From JAJRRH01 sp047638815 (lineage in GTDB: Bacteria; Bacteroidota; Bacteroidia; Flavobacteriales_D; JABDKJ01), in contig JBLIMR010000008.1 in the NCBI GenBank assembly GCA_047638815.1, positions 3,548 to 67,547 on the forward strand: DNA of 64,000 bases. The letters run 5' to 3'. A model generated the notes under the pieces. It saw only the letters and a program-made list of their open reading frames with translations. It was not told the DNA's origin and made no database searches. Positions 1 to 9,518 of the stretch are shown here, in pieces. Position numbers and translations under genes: made by a program. Numbering within the stretch: the first letter of the stretch is position 1; every line of letters begins with the position of its first letter.

Positions 1-1279
1 CATCTTCTTCTCTAGTAAATCTATTTGCACTTCCAAACCTTCTGGTGATACGATCTTCATCAATTCTTTGATAGGCAGCCGTTATCGTTGTTTTGTCTGA
101 CCATTTTCTATTTGGCTTTAAGTCAAGACTTCCAGATAATAAGACTCTTTGCTGCGGTCCGTAGTACCATTCTGCTTCTCTCAAAACACCATCTCTATAG
201 TCATTGTATCGATCAAATCTTGGAATATCTGAGGTCGTTGAATACTGACCATTGAATTTTAATACCGCTTTGTCTGATAGTTTGAATTTCAGTTTCTGCG
301 CCAGATCGTATTGATGATAACCGGAATTCTTTTGAATATTCGGATCTGAATTTACCCTTTGTTCGTCAACGCCATTGACCGGTACAACAAAATCGTTCAC
401 CAGGCCCCATTCATCATCACCGTGTGCTCTATTGGTTCCCATTTTCAAGTCGCCAAAATCGGCATAACTAAAAGACGATAAAGACGTGAATTTCTTGCCT
501 AAATACTGAACATGCACATGGGCTGAGTTTTCTTGAGCCGCAGTCGCATGCTTTAAAGAAGTACTTAATTTAAATGTGCTGCTGTCACTAAATGCTGGAT
601 CAATACTATGATAGTGCACCACTCCACCTAAGGCATCACTACCATAAATCAAAGACGATGTTCCAAAAATAATCTCCGTGTTCTCTAGTATATTATTGTC
701 AACGGATATTGCATTTTGAAGATGGCCACTTCTATAAATGGCATTATTCATCCTTACACCATCGATAACAAGCAATACTCTATTGGCCTCAAAACCTCTA
801 ATGATTGGGCTACCACCACCTTGCTGACTTCTCTGCACCATTACTTGGCCAGTTCCTTCTAAAAGAGCCGCTGAATTAGCTGGGGCGCTTCTTCGGATTT
901 CTTCCATGCTTAGCACTTTGACTTTTTGGGGTGAACTTATCGCTTTTTCTCTAGCACCATAAATATCAATTGTAGGATAAGATATTGATCCTGCTTCAAG
1001 ATATATTATATTTAGTTTTTTGACAAAACTGCTTGCAGGCACTATTATCTTGGTATACGTTACATGACTCATGATAAGGGTATCGATTTTTTCCAAACCC
1101 TTAAGTGTTACCATTCCTTTGGCATCACTGAACTGGGTCATTATTCTTTTACCCTTAAAATCTATTTGAACACCCGCTACCGTTTTCTCGGTAATCTTGT
1201 CTAGAAATTGGATTTCTTGTGCTTGTCCTGTTACATAAAACAAGGCAAACAACACTCCAACAAATAAACTCTTCTTCAT
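1..1279 (-). CDS. TonB-dependent outer-membrane receptor, C-terminus off the window
   Basis: The reading frame is open from the ATG at 1279 to the left edge (426 codons), so the C-terminal beta-barrel is missing. Residues 1-20 form a signal peptide ending GQA. Residues about 25-100 look like a short carboxypeptidase-regulatory-like domain. A TonB plug follows at about 120-230, with IIRGFEANRVLLVIDGVRMN and a later LIYGSDALGGVV. These plug motifs are most like the haem/haemoglobin-type receptor group, so iron or haem uptake is an inference; the substrate is not shown. It probably forms a 22-stranded pore energised by TonB-ExbBD. recO ends 9 bases upstream on the same strand, so the two may be co-transcribed. 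Confidence 0.85.
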   Translation of the reverse strand, partial: MKKSLFVGVLFALFYVTGQAQEIQFLDKITEKTVAGVQIDFKGKRIMTQFSDAKGMVTLKGLEKIDTLIMSHVTYTKIIVPASSFVKKLNIIYLEAGSISYPTIDIYGAREKAISSPQKVKVLSMEEIRRSAPANSAALLEGTGQVMVQRSQQGGGSPIIRGFEANRVLLVIDGVRMNNAIYRSGHLQNAISVDNNILENTEIIFGTSSLIYGSDALGGVVHYHSIDPAFSDSSTFKLSTSLKHATAAQENSAHVHVQYLGKKFTSLSSFSYADFGDLKMGTNRAHGDDEWGLVNDFVVPVNGVDEQRVNSDPNIQKNSGYHQYDLAQKLKFKLSDKAVLKFNGQYSTTSDIPRFDRYNDYRDGVLREAEWYYGPQQRVLLSGSLDLKPNRKWSDKTTITAAYQRIDEDRITRRFGSANRFTREED

Positions 1280-1288
1280 AATCTTCCC

Positions 1289-2017
1289 TTAATACTCGTT
1301 AAATGTTTCTTCCAAAACATGGTGCGATTGAATGTTCCTTAGCTGGTCCAAATGAATTTGAAAATAATTGACCATTTGATTCAATAGTTCCTTTCTCATC
1401 TCAGACGACATGTTTATCGATGAACTCTCATCAAAATTCGCGCCTAAAAATAAATGCAAATAACGGCTTTTTTCTATCGATAAAAATTCAGGATGAATTA
1501 CCGGTTTTGATCGAACAAACTCTCCCTCTCTAAGGTCAAAATATGAATTGTCAGCCTTCACGTCAGGATTGGGAGGAAAACCGTAATAAGTACTCAAGTT
1601 GACCAAAAACGCAATAGGGAAATTGGTCACTTTCTGGGATAGCTCTAACCAGTGTAAAGCATAAGTTAGAAAATGATAGAGTGCCGGGTTTGGCTCCTCT
1701 TCGCGCAATGTCTTATACATTATTTCAGCTACAAACATGCTGACTCCCAGCTTAATCGGGTTCTGATGAATGTTGTTCAGGGGATCTTCTACTCGAGCTT
1801 CTTTGATATAATGAAGGCTCGAATTCTCCTTGACCAAAGCTTGAATGTTTAGAATGGTTAGCGGCTGGTACAATGCCGATAGTTTGTTTTTCTTGCTATG
1901 AGCACTCCTAATAATAAAGGACAACATGCCTCTCTCTTCCGTAAACAGTTTTACAATAAGACCTTTTTCCTTATACCTTATCTTGTTTATTACTATGGCT
2001 TTTGTCGCTAGATGCAT
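1289..2017 (-). CDS. recO: DNA repair protein RecO
   Basis: RecO helps load RecA on SSB-coated single-stranded DNA in the RecFOR pathway and anneals complementary strands. The N-terminus (ATKAIVINKIRYKEKGLIVK, then FTEERGMLSFIIRSAHSKK) is the typical RecO OB-fold. The rest is a helical domain of normal size (242 residues in total). A TTG at 2023 could add two residues, but the ATG at 2017 is the more likely start. It lies directly upstream of the TonB receptor on the same strand and is divergent from yebC. Confidence 0.9.
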   Translation of the reverse strand: MHLATKAIVINKIRYKEKGLIVKLFTEERGMLSFIIRSAHSKKNKLSALYQPLTILNIQALVKENSSLHYIKEARVEDPLNNIHQNPIKLGVSMFVAEIMYKTLREEEPNPALYHFLTYALHWLELSQKVTNFPIAFLVNLSTYYGFPPNPDVKADNSYFDLREGEFVRSKPVIHPEFLSIEKSRYLHLFLGANFDESSSINMSSEMRKELLNQMVNYFQIHLDQLRNIQSHHVLEETFNEY

Positions 2018-2135
2018 GGTCAATTTACAGTTTGCAAAGAAAGCTAAAAGATAAAAAGAAGAAACATATCAAGAATATTTTGCTTGAGGCGCGCAATTTT
2101 TTATTTTTACGAACCTTATAAAACAATAATATACA

Positions 2136-2891
2136 ATGTCTGGACATAATAAATGGTCTTCCATAAAGCACAAGAAAGGCGCAGCTGATGCCAAAAGAGG
2201 GAAAATCTTCACGAAGATTATAAAGGAAATTACTATTGCCACTAGAGATGGTGGTCCTGACCCTGAGACGAATCCTACTCTTAGGGTGGCTATAAAGAAC
2301 GCCAAGGGAGCCAATATGCCTAAGGATACGATGGAAAGAGCCATCAAGAAAGGTTCTGGAGCTGATGCGGCAAGTTTGCAAGAAATGACCTTCGAAGGCT
2401 ATGCAGCCCACGGTATTGCGGTTTTTGTAGAATGTACGACTGACAACCTCAATCGAACAGTGAGTGATGTGAGAGCCATTTTTACAAAATACAACGGTGC
2501 CTTGGGGACGAATGGGTCTTTGAGTTTCATGTTCAATAGAAAAGGAGTGTTTACATTACCAAAAGAAGCCATAGGTGATATGCCATTGGAAGAACTTGAA
2601 ATGTCATTAATTGACGGTGGACTTGAAGAGCTAGAAGCTATTGAAGATGAAATAATTATAACCTGCGGGTTTGAAGATTTTGGCAACATGAATAGTACCT
2701 TAGATAGTTTAAACCTTGAGGCAGATAGTTCTGAATTGCAGAGACTACCAACAGATACTAAAGTTTTGAGTGTAGATCATGCAAAGTCAGTCTTAAAAAT
2801 GATTGATGCCTTTGATGAAAATGACGATGTAAATAGCGTTTTCCATAGCATGGAATTAACTGATGATATTATTACTGCTCTTGAGGAATAA
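2136..2891 (+). CDS. YebC/PmpR family protein
   Basis: The N-terminus MSGHNKWSSIKHKKGAADAK is the family signature. A KIFTKIIKEI helix and the conserved NPTLRVAIKNAKGANMPKDT block follow. The length (251 residues) matches the family. Members were long called transcriptional regulators; related proteins (TACO1, YebC) have more recently been linked to translation of difficult peptide stretches, so the DNA-binding label should be treated with caution. It stands alone, divergent from recO across about 120 bases. The next gene begins about 100 bases downstream and has an unrelated function. Confidence 0.92.
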   Translation: MSGHNKWSSIKHKKGAADAKRGKIFTKIIKEITIATRDGGPDPETNPTLRVAIKNAKGANMPKDTMERAIKKGSGADAASLQEMTFEGYAAHGIAVFVECTTDNLNRTVSDVRAIFTKYNGALGTNGSLSFMFNRKGVFTLPKEAIGDMPLEELEMSLIDGGLEELEAIEDEIIITCGFEDFGNMNSTLDSLNLEADSSELQRLPTDTKVLSVDHAKSVLKMIDAFDENDDVNSVFHSMELTDDIITALEE

Positions 2892-2993
2892 CACAAAGCA
2901 GTACATTTACTTGAACAAATAGAATTACATGATTACTCAAGAATGCTGATGCGTTCTTGCTCAAAGACAATAGTCTGAACCTAAAAAAATCAA

Positions 2994-4535
2994 ATGGAAG
3001 ATAAAATCAAGGGGCTGAATCTGAAAAAAAGTGAAGCAAAACTCGGTGGTGGTGAAGCTCGAATCGAATCTCAGCACAAAAAAGGCAAGCTCACAGCCCG
3101 TGAGAGATTACATTTTTTACTTGATGATGGAAGCTTTGAGGAGATTGGAATGCTTGTCAGCCATAGATCTGTTGATTTTGGGTTGGACAAAAAGAAATTT
3201 TTAGGGGACGGGGTTGTCACCGGATACGGAACAATTCATGGTCGCTTGGTCTATGTTTTCGCGCAGGATTTCACAGTGCTTGGTGGTTCTCTTGCAGAAG
3301 CTCATGCAGAGAAAATTTGTAAAGTCATGGATCTCGCATTACAAAATGGTGCGCCACTTATAGGACTCAATGACTCCGGTGGTGCCAGAATTCAAGAAGG
3401 TGTTGTTTCTTTGGGTGGCTATGCTGATATATTTTATAGAAATGTAAAAGCCAGTGGGGTTATTCCTCAACTTTCAGCCATTATGGGACCATGTGCAGGT
3501 GGTGCGGTGTACTCGCCAGCTTTGACAGATTTCATCTCAATGGTGGAGAACAGTTCGTACATGTTTGTAACAGGGCCAAATGTGGTTAAGACAGTTACAA
3601 ATGAGGAGGTTAGCTCTGAGGATTTAGGCGGTGCTTCTGCACATACGACTAAATCGGGTGTTGCACATTTCTCCTCAGAAAATGAAATTGCTGCAATCAA
3701 TCATATGAAGAATTTATTGACTTACATGCCTCAGAATTGTGAGGAAAAAGTGCCAGTCTTTCCATATGTAGCCAATGATGAAGATAGAGATGGGCTCAAT
3801 GATATCATCCCGACAAATCCCAATCAGCCTTATGATATGAAGGAAGTGATAGCCCTCGTTTCTGATGAAGATAGCTTTCTTGAAGTACAGAAAGATTATG
3901 CTGAAAACATTGTTATTGGTTTCGCTCGTCTTGCTGGAAAAAGTATTGGAATTGTAGCCAATCAACCCGCATTCTTAGCAGGTGTTTTGGATGTGAAAAG
4001 CTCTAACAAAGCTGCTCGTTTTGTGCGTTTTTGTGATGCCTTCAATATTCCATTGCTTGTTTTAGAGGATGTTCCTGGTTTCTTGCCTGGTACAGATCAA
4101 GAGTGGAGTGGAATTATTTCTAATGGTGCGAAACTCTTGTATGCATTTAGTGAGGCGACAGTGCCAAGAATTACGATTATCACAAGGAAAGCCTATGGTG
4201 GTGCTTATGATGTAATGAATTCCAAACACATTGGAGCAGACTTTAACTTTGCATGGCCATCTGCGGAAATTGCAGTAATGGGTGCTAAAGGTGCTGCGGA
4301 AATCATCTTTAGAAAAGAAATAGCTGATGCGGCCAATCCAGCTGAAAAGCTTAAGGAAAAGGAAGAGGAATATGCGGAGAAGTTTGCAAATCCATACATC
4401 GCTGCCGAGAGAGGTTATGTGGATGAGATCATCCTTCCATCGAATACGCGGAAGAAACTTATCCGAGCATTCGCATCATTGGAAAATAAGGTAGCTCATT
4501 TACCGAAGAAAAAACATGGGAATATTCCTTTGTAG
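2994..4535 (+). CDS. Acyl-CoA carboxylase beta subunit (propionyl-CoA carboxylase type)
   Basis: This is the carboxyltransferase subunit that moves CO2 from carboxybiotin to an acyl-CoA, probably propionyl-CoA, giving methylmalonyl-CoA. The 513-residue length and two crotonase-like halves fit PccB/MmdA. The N-terminal half has KGKLTARERLHFLLDDGSFEE, GLNDSGGARIQEGV and MGPCAGGAVYSPALTDF. The C-terminal half has EDVPGFLPGTDQEWSGII and a RKAYGGAYDVMNSK motif. No biotin carboxylase or biotin carrier gene lies in this window, so its partner must be elsewhere. Substrate (propionyl- versus methylcrotonyl-CoA or a decarboxylase role) is inferred from similarity to PccB. Confidence 0.88.
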   Translation: MEDKIKGLNLKKSEAKLGGGEARIESQHKKGKLTARERLHFLLDDGSFEEIGMLVSHRSVDFGLDKKKFLGDGVVTGYGTIHGRLVYVFAQDFTVLGGSLAEAHAEKICKVMDLALQNGAPLIGLNDSGGARIQEGVVSLGGYADIFYRNVKASGVIPQLSAIMGPCAGGAVYSPALTDFISMVENSSYMFVTGPNVVKTVTNEEVSSEDLGGASAHTTKSGVAHFSSENEIAAINHMKNLLTYMPQNCEEKVPVFPYVANDEDRDGLNDIIPTNPNQPYDMKEVIALVSDEDSFLEVQKDYAENIVIGFARLAGKSIGIVANQPAFLAGVLDVKSSNKAARFVRFCDAFNIPLLVLEDVPGFLPGTDQEWSGIISNGAKLLYAFSEATVPRITIITRKAYGGAYDVMNSKHIGADFNFAWPSAEIAVMGAKGAAEIIFRKEIADAANPAEKLKEKEEEYAEKFANPYIAAERGYVDEIILPSNTRKKLIRAFASLENKVAHLPKKKHGNIPL

Positions 4536-4591
4536 GCATTATTAATCGTGCATAAGATTTTTTTATTACCTTGAAGCCAATAAATCTGATT

Positions 4592-5572
4592 ATGAGGCAA
4601 ATATTTTGTTTATCGCTCCTTCTTTTGCTACACTTGAATTATACAGGGCAGTACCTTCATGAATTATCGCCTGAATTAATTGAGTCAGAATATCTTGAAA
4701 AATACAAATCATACCTAGAACCTGAAGCTGAACTCTTGATCATTTCAAAATATGAATCTGTAGAAAAAATAGGAGAGGATTCTTACCTAAGAAAAAGGTA
4801 CAACCCGGATCAAGTTATTCTTACAGAGGTTTTGGGGTTTAAGAATTATCTTAGAAAAATTCTTCATGGTCAATTTGTACAATATTATGACAATGGCACA
4901 AAAAGTATGTCTGGTGAGTACCTTGGCTCAAAAGCATCCGGTACCTGGAAATATTACAAATATCCGAATGGCCAACTTATTTCTTATGGTGATTACAAAT
5001 TAGGTGTTAAGGATGGGGAATGGATAACACTAGACACATTGGGGAACGTATTCAAAAAACAGGATTTTAAGGACTTGGCCTTTAGTGACTGTAATACTTA
5101 TAATAAAAACGGTGAATTAATCTTTTTTGAAAAATTCAAAAATGATAAGGTAAGAAAACAAACGATATTCGACCAGGAGGCATATGATGACCTTAATTGC
5201 AATGGAGTTCATCCATCCATGACACTTCAGAGCTGTATGCATTTGAAAAAAAACAAACGGAAAAGATGTAATAAAAAGACCGTGAGGGATCACGTCAGAA
5301 GCAACCTGAAATTTGATGACCCGACAATTGCAGAAGCAAGAGGTCGAGTGACAATATGGTTTAATGTTCGGCCAAATGGTGAAATAACGGATATTGTTTT
5401 ACCGACTAGTTTGAATGATACGATAAAAGAACGATGCCTCAAAATAATGATAGATTTCCCAAAGTATAGTAAATACACAATTTGCGAAAAACATAAAGGA
5501 ATTCGTATAGGAATACCTATCAGCATACTAACTGGCAAAGATTTTTTACACGAATTAGAAGAGGTTTGGTAG
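4592..5572 (+). CDS. Exported protein with MORN-type repeats and a TonB-like C-terminus
   Basis: I do not recognise a named gene. The ATG at 4592 gives MRQIFCLSLLLLLHLNYTGQ, a good signal peptide; a TTG at 4571 would only extend it. Residues about 85-150 carry two or three MORN_2-type repeats (GQFVQYYDNGTKSMSGEY, then GTWKYYKYPNGQLISYGDYK and GEWITLDTLGNV). A short Cys- and Lys-rich linker follows. The last 90 residues (RGRVTIWFNVRPNGEITDIV ... IDFPKYSKY) resemble a TonB C-terminal fold. This combination is seen in Bacteroidota surface and periplasmic proteins of unknown role. It converges on rnr with 8 bases between stop codons. Confidence 0.6.
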   Translation: MRQIFCLSLLLLLHLNYTGQYLHELSPELIESEYLEKYKSYLEPEAELLIISKYESVEKIGEDSYLRKRYNPDQVILTEVLGFKNYLRKILHGQFVQYYDNGTKSMSGEYLGSKASGTWKYYKYPNGQLISYGDYKLGVKDGEWITLDTLGNVFKKQDFKDLAFSDCNTYNKNGELIFFEKFKNDKVRKQTIFDQEAYDDLNCNGVHPSMTLQSCMHLKKNKRKRCNKKTVRDHVRSNLKFDDPTIAEARGRVTIWFNVRPNGEITDIVLPTSLNDTIKERCLKIMIDFPKYSKYTICEKHKGIRIGIPISILTGKDFLHELEEVW

Positions 5573-5580
5573 TAAAAGAA

Positions 5581-7707
5581 CTAAACCATAACAAGATCAA
5601 TCTCCCTAGAAACAGTATCTGAAGCAAGAACTTTCACTCTTACTTCTGCGCCCAACTTAATTTCTCTTTTCTTCTTGAGGCCTACTAGAGCAACTTTTTC
5701 TTCTGAAAAGGCATAAACATCGCCTTTCATAGCTTTAAGCGCAACCAGTCCTTCACAACTATTGTCTCTCATCGTAACATACATGCCCCATTTGGTAACC
5801 CCTGACACAACTCCGTCAAATTCTTCACCAATAAACTGTTTGATGTAGTATGCCTGCATGTACTTGGTAGATGCTCGCTCCGCCTCAACGGCTTTACGTT
5901 CCATCTTTGAGGAATGATTTGCCATCCTTTCTATTTCAGCTTTATGAATTCCCTTTTTATTGTCATTGAGATATTTCCACAATAACCTATGCGCTATCAC
6001 ATCTGGATATCTTCTAATTGGCGATGTGAAGTGAGAATAAAACTCAAATCCCAGACCATAATGCCCAATATTATCAGTAGTATATTCCGCTTTTGACATC
6101 GTTCTGATAGCCATCTGCTGAATCATACCTTCCTCCGAAGTATCCTTTACTGCCGTGAGTAATTTATTTAGTTCGGTATACGCCAAGTCAGGATCAGGAT
6201 TGAACTTGAAGCCTAGGTGAGAAACAAATTTCATCAGTGTTGTCAATTTCTCCGGGTTCGGCACATCATGTACTCGATAGATGAACGGAGGTGCTGGCTT
6301 AAAGCTATTCACATATATTGAAACATACTTGTTCGCAAGTAACATGTAGTCTTCAATTAATCTATTCGTATCCTGAACTTTCTTCTCTTTAACACCAATT
6401 GGTTCTCCTTCTTCATTGAAGTCAAAACGCAACTCGCTCGAGCTAAATTCAAATCCTCCAATCTTAAATCTTTCCTTCCGGAGTTTCTTCGCTAAAGTGT
6501 CGAGAATACTCAGCTCCTTATGTAATTCACCTTTACCATCATCAAGCACTTGCTGTGCATCCTCATAGCTGAAACGCTTATTGGAATGAATGGCGGTACG
6601 ACCTATCCAATAATCTTTGATCTTGGCATTCTTGTCAATTTCAAACACGATTGAAAAACATAATTTATCTTCATTTGGTCTTAAAGAGCACAAATTATTA
6701 CTAAGCACTTCTGGCAACATTGGAACAACCTTATTGACTAAGTATACCGATGTAGCTCTTTTGACCGCCTCTTTGTCTATTACTGAATCTTCCTTTACAT
6801 AGTGTGCAACATCAGCAATGTGCACGCCAATTTCATATGAATCCTCGCCTTTCTTCTTAAAAGAAATAGCATCATCAAAATCCTTAGCATCGTGCGGATC
6901 GATGGTGAACGTTAGCACGTCCCTCATGTCCTTTCTGTACGATAAATCCTCTTCAGTTATTTTCGAAGAAATAGCCTCTGAGGCAGCAACCACCTCCTCT
7001 GGGAAGTTGTTGGATAAATCAAATTCGAACAACAAACCATTGATTTCAGCTGCGTGTTCACCTGGCTTACCTAGTACTTCTATTACTTTCCCAAATGGAC
7101 TGCTTGCCTCTATTGGCCAGTCCTCAATTTGTACGGCTACCTTGTCACCATTATTAGCGTTCATTGTTTTATGCAGCGGAACATATATGTCCACATACAA
7201 GCTAGCATCATCAGATATCAGAAAAGCGTACTTCTCTGATATATCTATTCTTCCTGCAAAAACTGTTTTCTTCCTTTCAATGATCTCTACGACCTTTGCT
7301 TTAATCTTTCCTTTATAGTCACTGATTTTCACCTTCACTATGTCCCCTCTCAATGCGTGATTCAAATCACGATTGTCTATTTTAATGTCATCCTTTAGTT
7401 CATCTGAACAAAAGAAACCAATTCCTCTTTTTGAAACATCTATGGTTCCTACTTTGAGTTTACTTTGTTGCTCTGCAAGTTTAAATTGACCGGAGTCCAT
7501 CTCTTTCAGCTTTAACCCTGCGGCAAGACTTGTAAGAGATTCAGCTATTATTAATCTGATTTGACTATCTTTTTCGTTAAGCTTATCCGATACCTGTTTG
7601 TAGTTTAAGGTTTTATTCGGATTATCCAGAAATACGCCTAAGACGTTGGATTCAATTTTTCTTTTGAGGGCTTTAAGTTTGGAGGGTTTTCTCCTTTTAC
7701 TTCCCAT
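5581..7707 (-). CDS. rnr: Ribonuclease R
   Basis: RNase R is a processive 3'-5' exoribonuclease that degrades structured RNA, including rRNA and mRNA fragments. The 708-residue protein has an N-terminal winged-helix region (about 15-65), cold-shock OB domains (about 75-215), the RNB catalytic domain from about 255 with the metal-binding TFTIDPHDAKDFDDA motif, and a C-terminal S1 domain (FDGVVSGVTKWGMYVTM). The FYSHFTSPIRRYPDVIAHRL block is the RNase II/R signature. A Bacteroidota-type promoter lies at 7732-7764. The gene is monocistronic and divergent from the YfiR operon. Confidence 0.95.
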   Translation of the reverse strand: MGSKRRKPSKLKALKRKIESNVLGVFLDNPNKTLNYKQVSDKLNEKDSQIRLIIAESLTSLAAGLKLKEMDSGQFKLAEQQSKLKVGTIDVSKRGIGFFCSDELKDDIKIDNRDLNHALRGDIVKVKISDYKGKIKAKVVEIIERKKTVFAGRIDISEKYAFLISDDASLYVDIYVPLHKTMNANNGDKVAVQIEDWPIEASSPFGKVIEVLGKPGEHAAEINGLLFEFDLSNNFPEEVVAASEAISSKITEEDLSYRKDMRDVLTFTIDPHDAKDFDDAISFKKKGEDSYEIGVHIADVAHYVKEDSVIDKEAVKRATSVYLVNKVVPMLPEVLSNNLCSLRPNEDKLCFSIVFEIDKNAKIKDYWIGRTAIHSNKRFSYEDAQQVLDDGKGELHKELSILDTLAKKLRKERFKIGGFEFSSSELRFDFNEEGEPIGVKEKKVQDTNRLIEDYMLLANKYVSIYVNSFKPAPPFIYRVHDVPNPEKLTTLMKFVSHLGFKFNPDPDLAYTELNKLLTAVKDTSEEGMIQQMAIRTMSKAEYTTDNIGHYGLGFEFYSHFTSPIRRYPDVIAHRLLWKYLNDNKKGIHKAEIERMANHSSKMERKAVEAERASTKYMQAYYIKQFIGEEFDGVVSGVTKWGMYVTMRDNSCEGLVALKAMKGDVYAFSEEKVALVGLKKKREIKLGAEVRVKVLASDTVSREIDLVMV

Positions 7708-7731
7708 TTATATGTATTAATTATTATGGGC

Positions 7732-7764
7732 GCAAGGTAGTAAATGACTGGAAGCCAAGCTCAA
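7732..7764 (-). promoter_or_regulatory. Probable rnr promoter
   Basis: Read on the minus strand, TACCTTGC at 7739-7732 is a one-base-short version of the Bacteroidota -7 element TAnnTTTG. TTG trimers lie 16 bases (7758-7756) and 22 bases (7764-7762) upstream, within the usual -33 spacing. The same 14-base string around the -7 variant (atttactaccttgc) also occurs before the PrsW-like gene. Confidence 0.5.
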
Positions 7765-7943
7765 TAAAAATTAATTAAAAATAAACAGTGATTTCATAAT
7801 AATTATTTCGCTGGTTATGTGGTGTTTAGGGATATTTCAATCTGCTTCTGTAACCTTTGCTTTTTAATAAACGTAAGTGGAAAAGTAAAATGAACTACAG
7901 GCAACAAATAGCATATAAACTTAAATTTGGCTTTACATATAAA

Positions 7944-8477
7944 ATGCCGAAAACAGTGATGCATAGGTTAACGTTATTATTAGCTTGTTTCTTGCTATTC
8001 AGTGTGCAGAGTAAAGCACAGTTGGATGAGACAGATACAGGATCAATCATAAAGGCGAGTTACATATATAACTTCGCAAAATTGGTTGTTTGGACAGAAT
8101 CAAAAACTGATCCTGAACTCACCATTTGTATTTTGAGAGATTCACACTTATACAAGCAACTTGTAAAGAGATATGCTGGCAAGAAGATCGGTAATCAGAC
8201 CGTTGAGGTGAAACTTCTTCTTGAAGAAAACGACTTTGATGGCATGCATATTCTGTTTGTCCCTAGAAAGCAAAAAGACCATTTAGGCAAAATCGCTGGT
8301 AAATTGGCTGGCAAAAACACTTTATTAATTTCTGAAAGCGATGGAGCCCTTGCAAAAGGCTCAGTGATTAACTTTATTACTGTTAACAACAATTTGAAAT
8401 TTGAAATTAGTGAAGAGAATGGAGCAGCACACAAGCTTATCATTGGTTCAACACTGGTAAGTTTAGCTGAAAAATAA
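7944..8477 (+). CDS. YfiR family periplasmic protein (DUF4154)
   Basis: From the ATG at 7944 the protein starts MPKTVMHRLTLLLACFLLFS, a signal peptide ending near QSKA. The mature part begins GSIIKASYIYNFAKLVVW, the YfiR/DUF4154 signature, and continues with TICILRDSHLYKQL and a NNLKFEISEENG end. ATGs at 7890 and 7959 and a TTG at 7857 are other possible starts; the TTG falls in a promoter-like string (gtaacctttgc) and is unlikely. In Pseudomonas, YfiR is a periplasmic repressor of the diguanylate cyclase YfiN. Here it is followed 9 bases later by a TPR-like protein and then a SpoIIE phosphatase, so a sensing role for that phosphatase is inferred. Confidence 0.8.
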   Translation: MPKTVMHRLTLLLACFLLFSVQSKAQLDETDTGSIIKASYIYNFAKLVVWTESKTDPELTICILRDSHLYKQLVKRYAGKKIGNQTVEVKLLLEENDFDGMHILFVPRKQKDHLGKIAGKLAGKNTLLISESDGALAKGSVINFITVNNNLKFEISEENGAAHKLIIGSTLVSLAEK

Positions 8478-8486
8478 TTTGAAAAG

Positions 8487-9494
8487 ATGAAAAGATTAAC
8501 CATCATATCGGTATTACTTATAGCCTTCGTACAGGTAAATTTTGCGCAAAAATTTCCCCCGTTGACGAATGAGTCTATTACAGAATATAAAAACAAGGAT
8601 TTTGATGAAGCGAGATCTTTAATAGACCAAAGTGTTAAGTCTGTTGAGGGTAAAAGTCACTCTTATACTTGGCATTTGAGAGGGCATATATACAGGCATT
8701 TTTATAATATGGGAATTGATGAAGATTTGGATAATGCTAACCGTGAGGTTGCCATAAAGTCTTTCATGAAATCAATTGAATTAGACACAGAAGGGACTTT
8801 TAAAAAAGCGAATGTAGATGGCCTAAAACCACTGACAAATTCCTTTTGGAATGAAGCTGTTGGCGTTATTCATAAGAGAGAAAAAGCCAATATACATAAA
8901 GCTGAGTTGTCACTAGATAGGTTTTTAAAAATAAGAAGATCCATTGATGAGATGGAGAGCATGAATCAATACTTAATTGATTTTTTCAAAGCTTATGCCA
9001 GTGCAAATAGAAAGTTGATAGAAGTCGAAAGGAAAAATGGTAAGGATATTACATCTTATCAAAATGAATTTGATAGGGTAGAAAAGTCTTATATGAAAGT
9101 TCTTGAGCTGAATCCAGATGATTATATCGCAAACTATAATCTTTCGATAAACTTATACAACGAGGCTGCTTATAGAATTGAGAAAATGCCAACAGATGCC
9201 GACTTGGGAGAAATTATGTTAACTCAATCAGGTGCTATCAAGATTTTTGAAAAGGCCTTACCTCACGCTTTGAAAGCAGATAACATTCGTCCAGGAAGAG
9301 TTGAAACTGTAAAAGCCCTAAGAGCTATTTACCTTGCGCTTAACAATTACGAACAGTTTGATATCTATGACCAAATGGTTAAAAAGATTAAAAGTGATAC
9401 CGGAGTTATGGGTTCTGTCAACAGAGAGAAATTCGAGCAAATGCGTAACGATAGGAAGAACTTCGGTCGCATTCAACAATCAGATGACGAATAA
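8487..9494 (+). CDS. Exported TPR-like repeat protein
   Basis: Residues 1-20 (MKRLTIISVLLIAFVQVNFA) form a signal peptide, so the protein is periplasmic or surface-exposed. The rest is almost all helical and TPR-like: paired helices with ALKADNIRPGRVETVKALRA and YMKVLELNPDDYIANYNLSI as clear examples. No catalytic motif is visible. It lies between the YfiR protein (9 bases upstream) and the HAMP-SpoIIE phosphatase (24 bases downstream) on the same strand, so it is probably part of that signalling unit, perhaps as a scaffold. Its function is unknown. Confidence 0.7.
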   Translation: MKRLTIISVLLIAFVQVNFAQKFPPLTNESITEYKNKDFDEARSLIDQSVKSVEGKSHSYTWHLRGHIYRHFYNMGIDEDLDNANREVAIKSFMKSIELDTEGTFKKANVDGLKPLTNSFWNEAVGVIHKREKANIHKAELSLDRFLKIRRSIDEMESMNQYLIDFFKAYASANRKLIEVERKNGKDITSYQNEFDRVEKSYMKVLELNPDDYIANYNLSINLYNEAAYRIEKMPTDADLGEIMLTQSGAIKIFEKALPHALKADNIRPGRVETVKALRAIYLALNNYEQFDIYDQMVKKIKSDTGVMGSVNREKFEQMRNDRKNFGRIQQSDDE

Positions 9495-9518
9495 GTACTA
9501 TTAGTACTCAGAGATAAC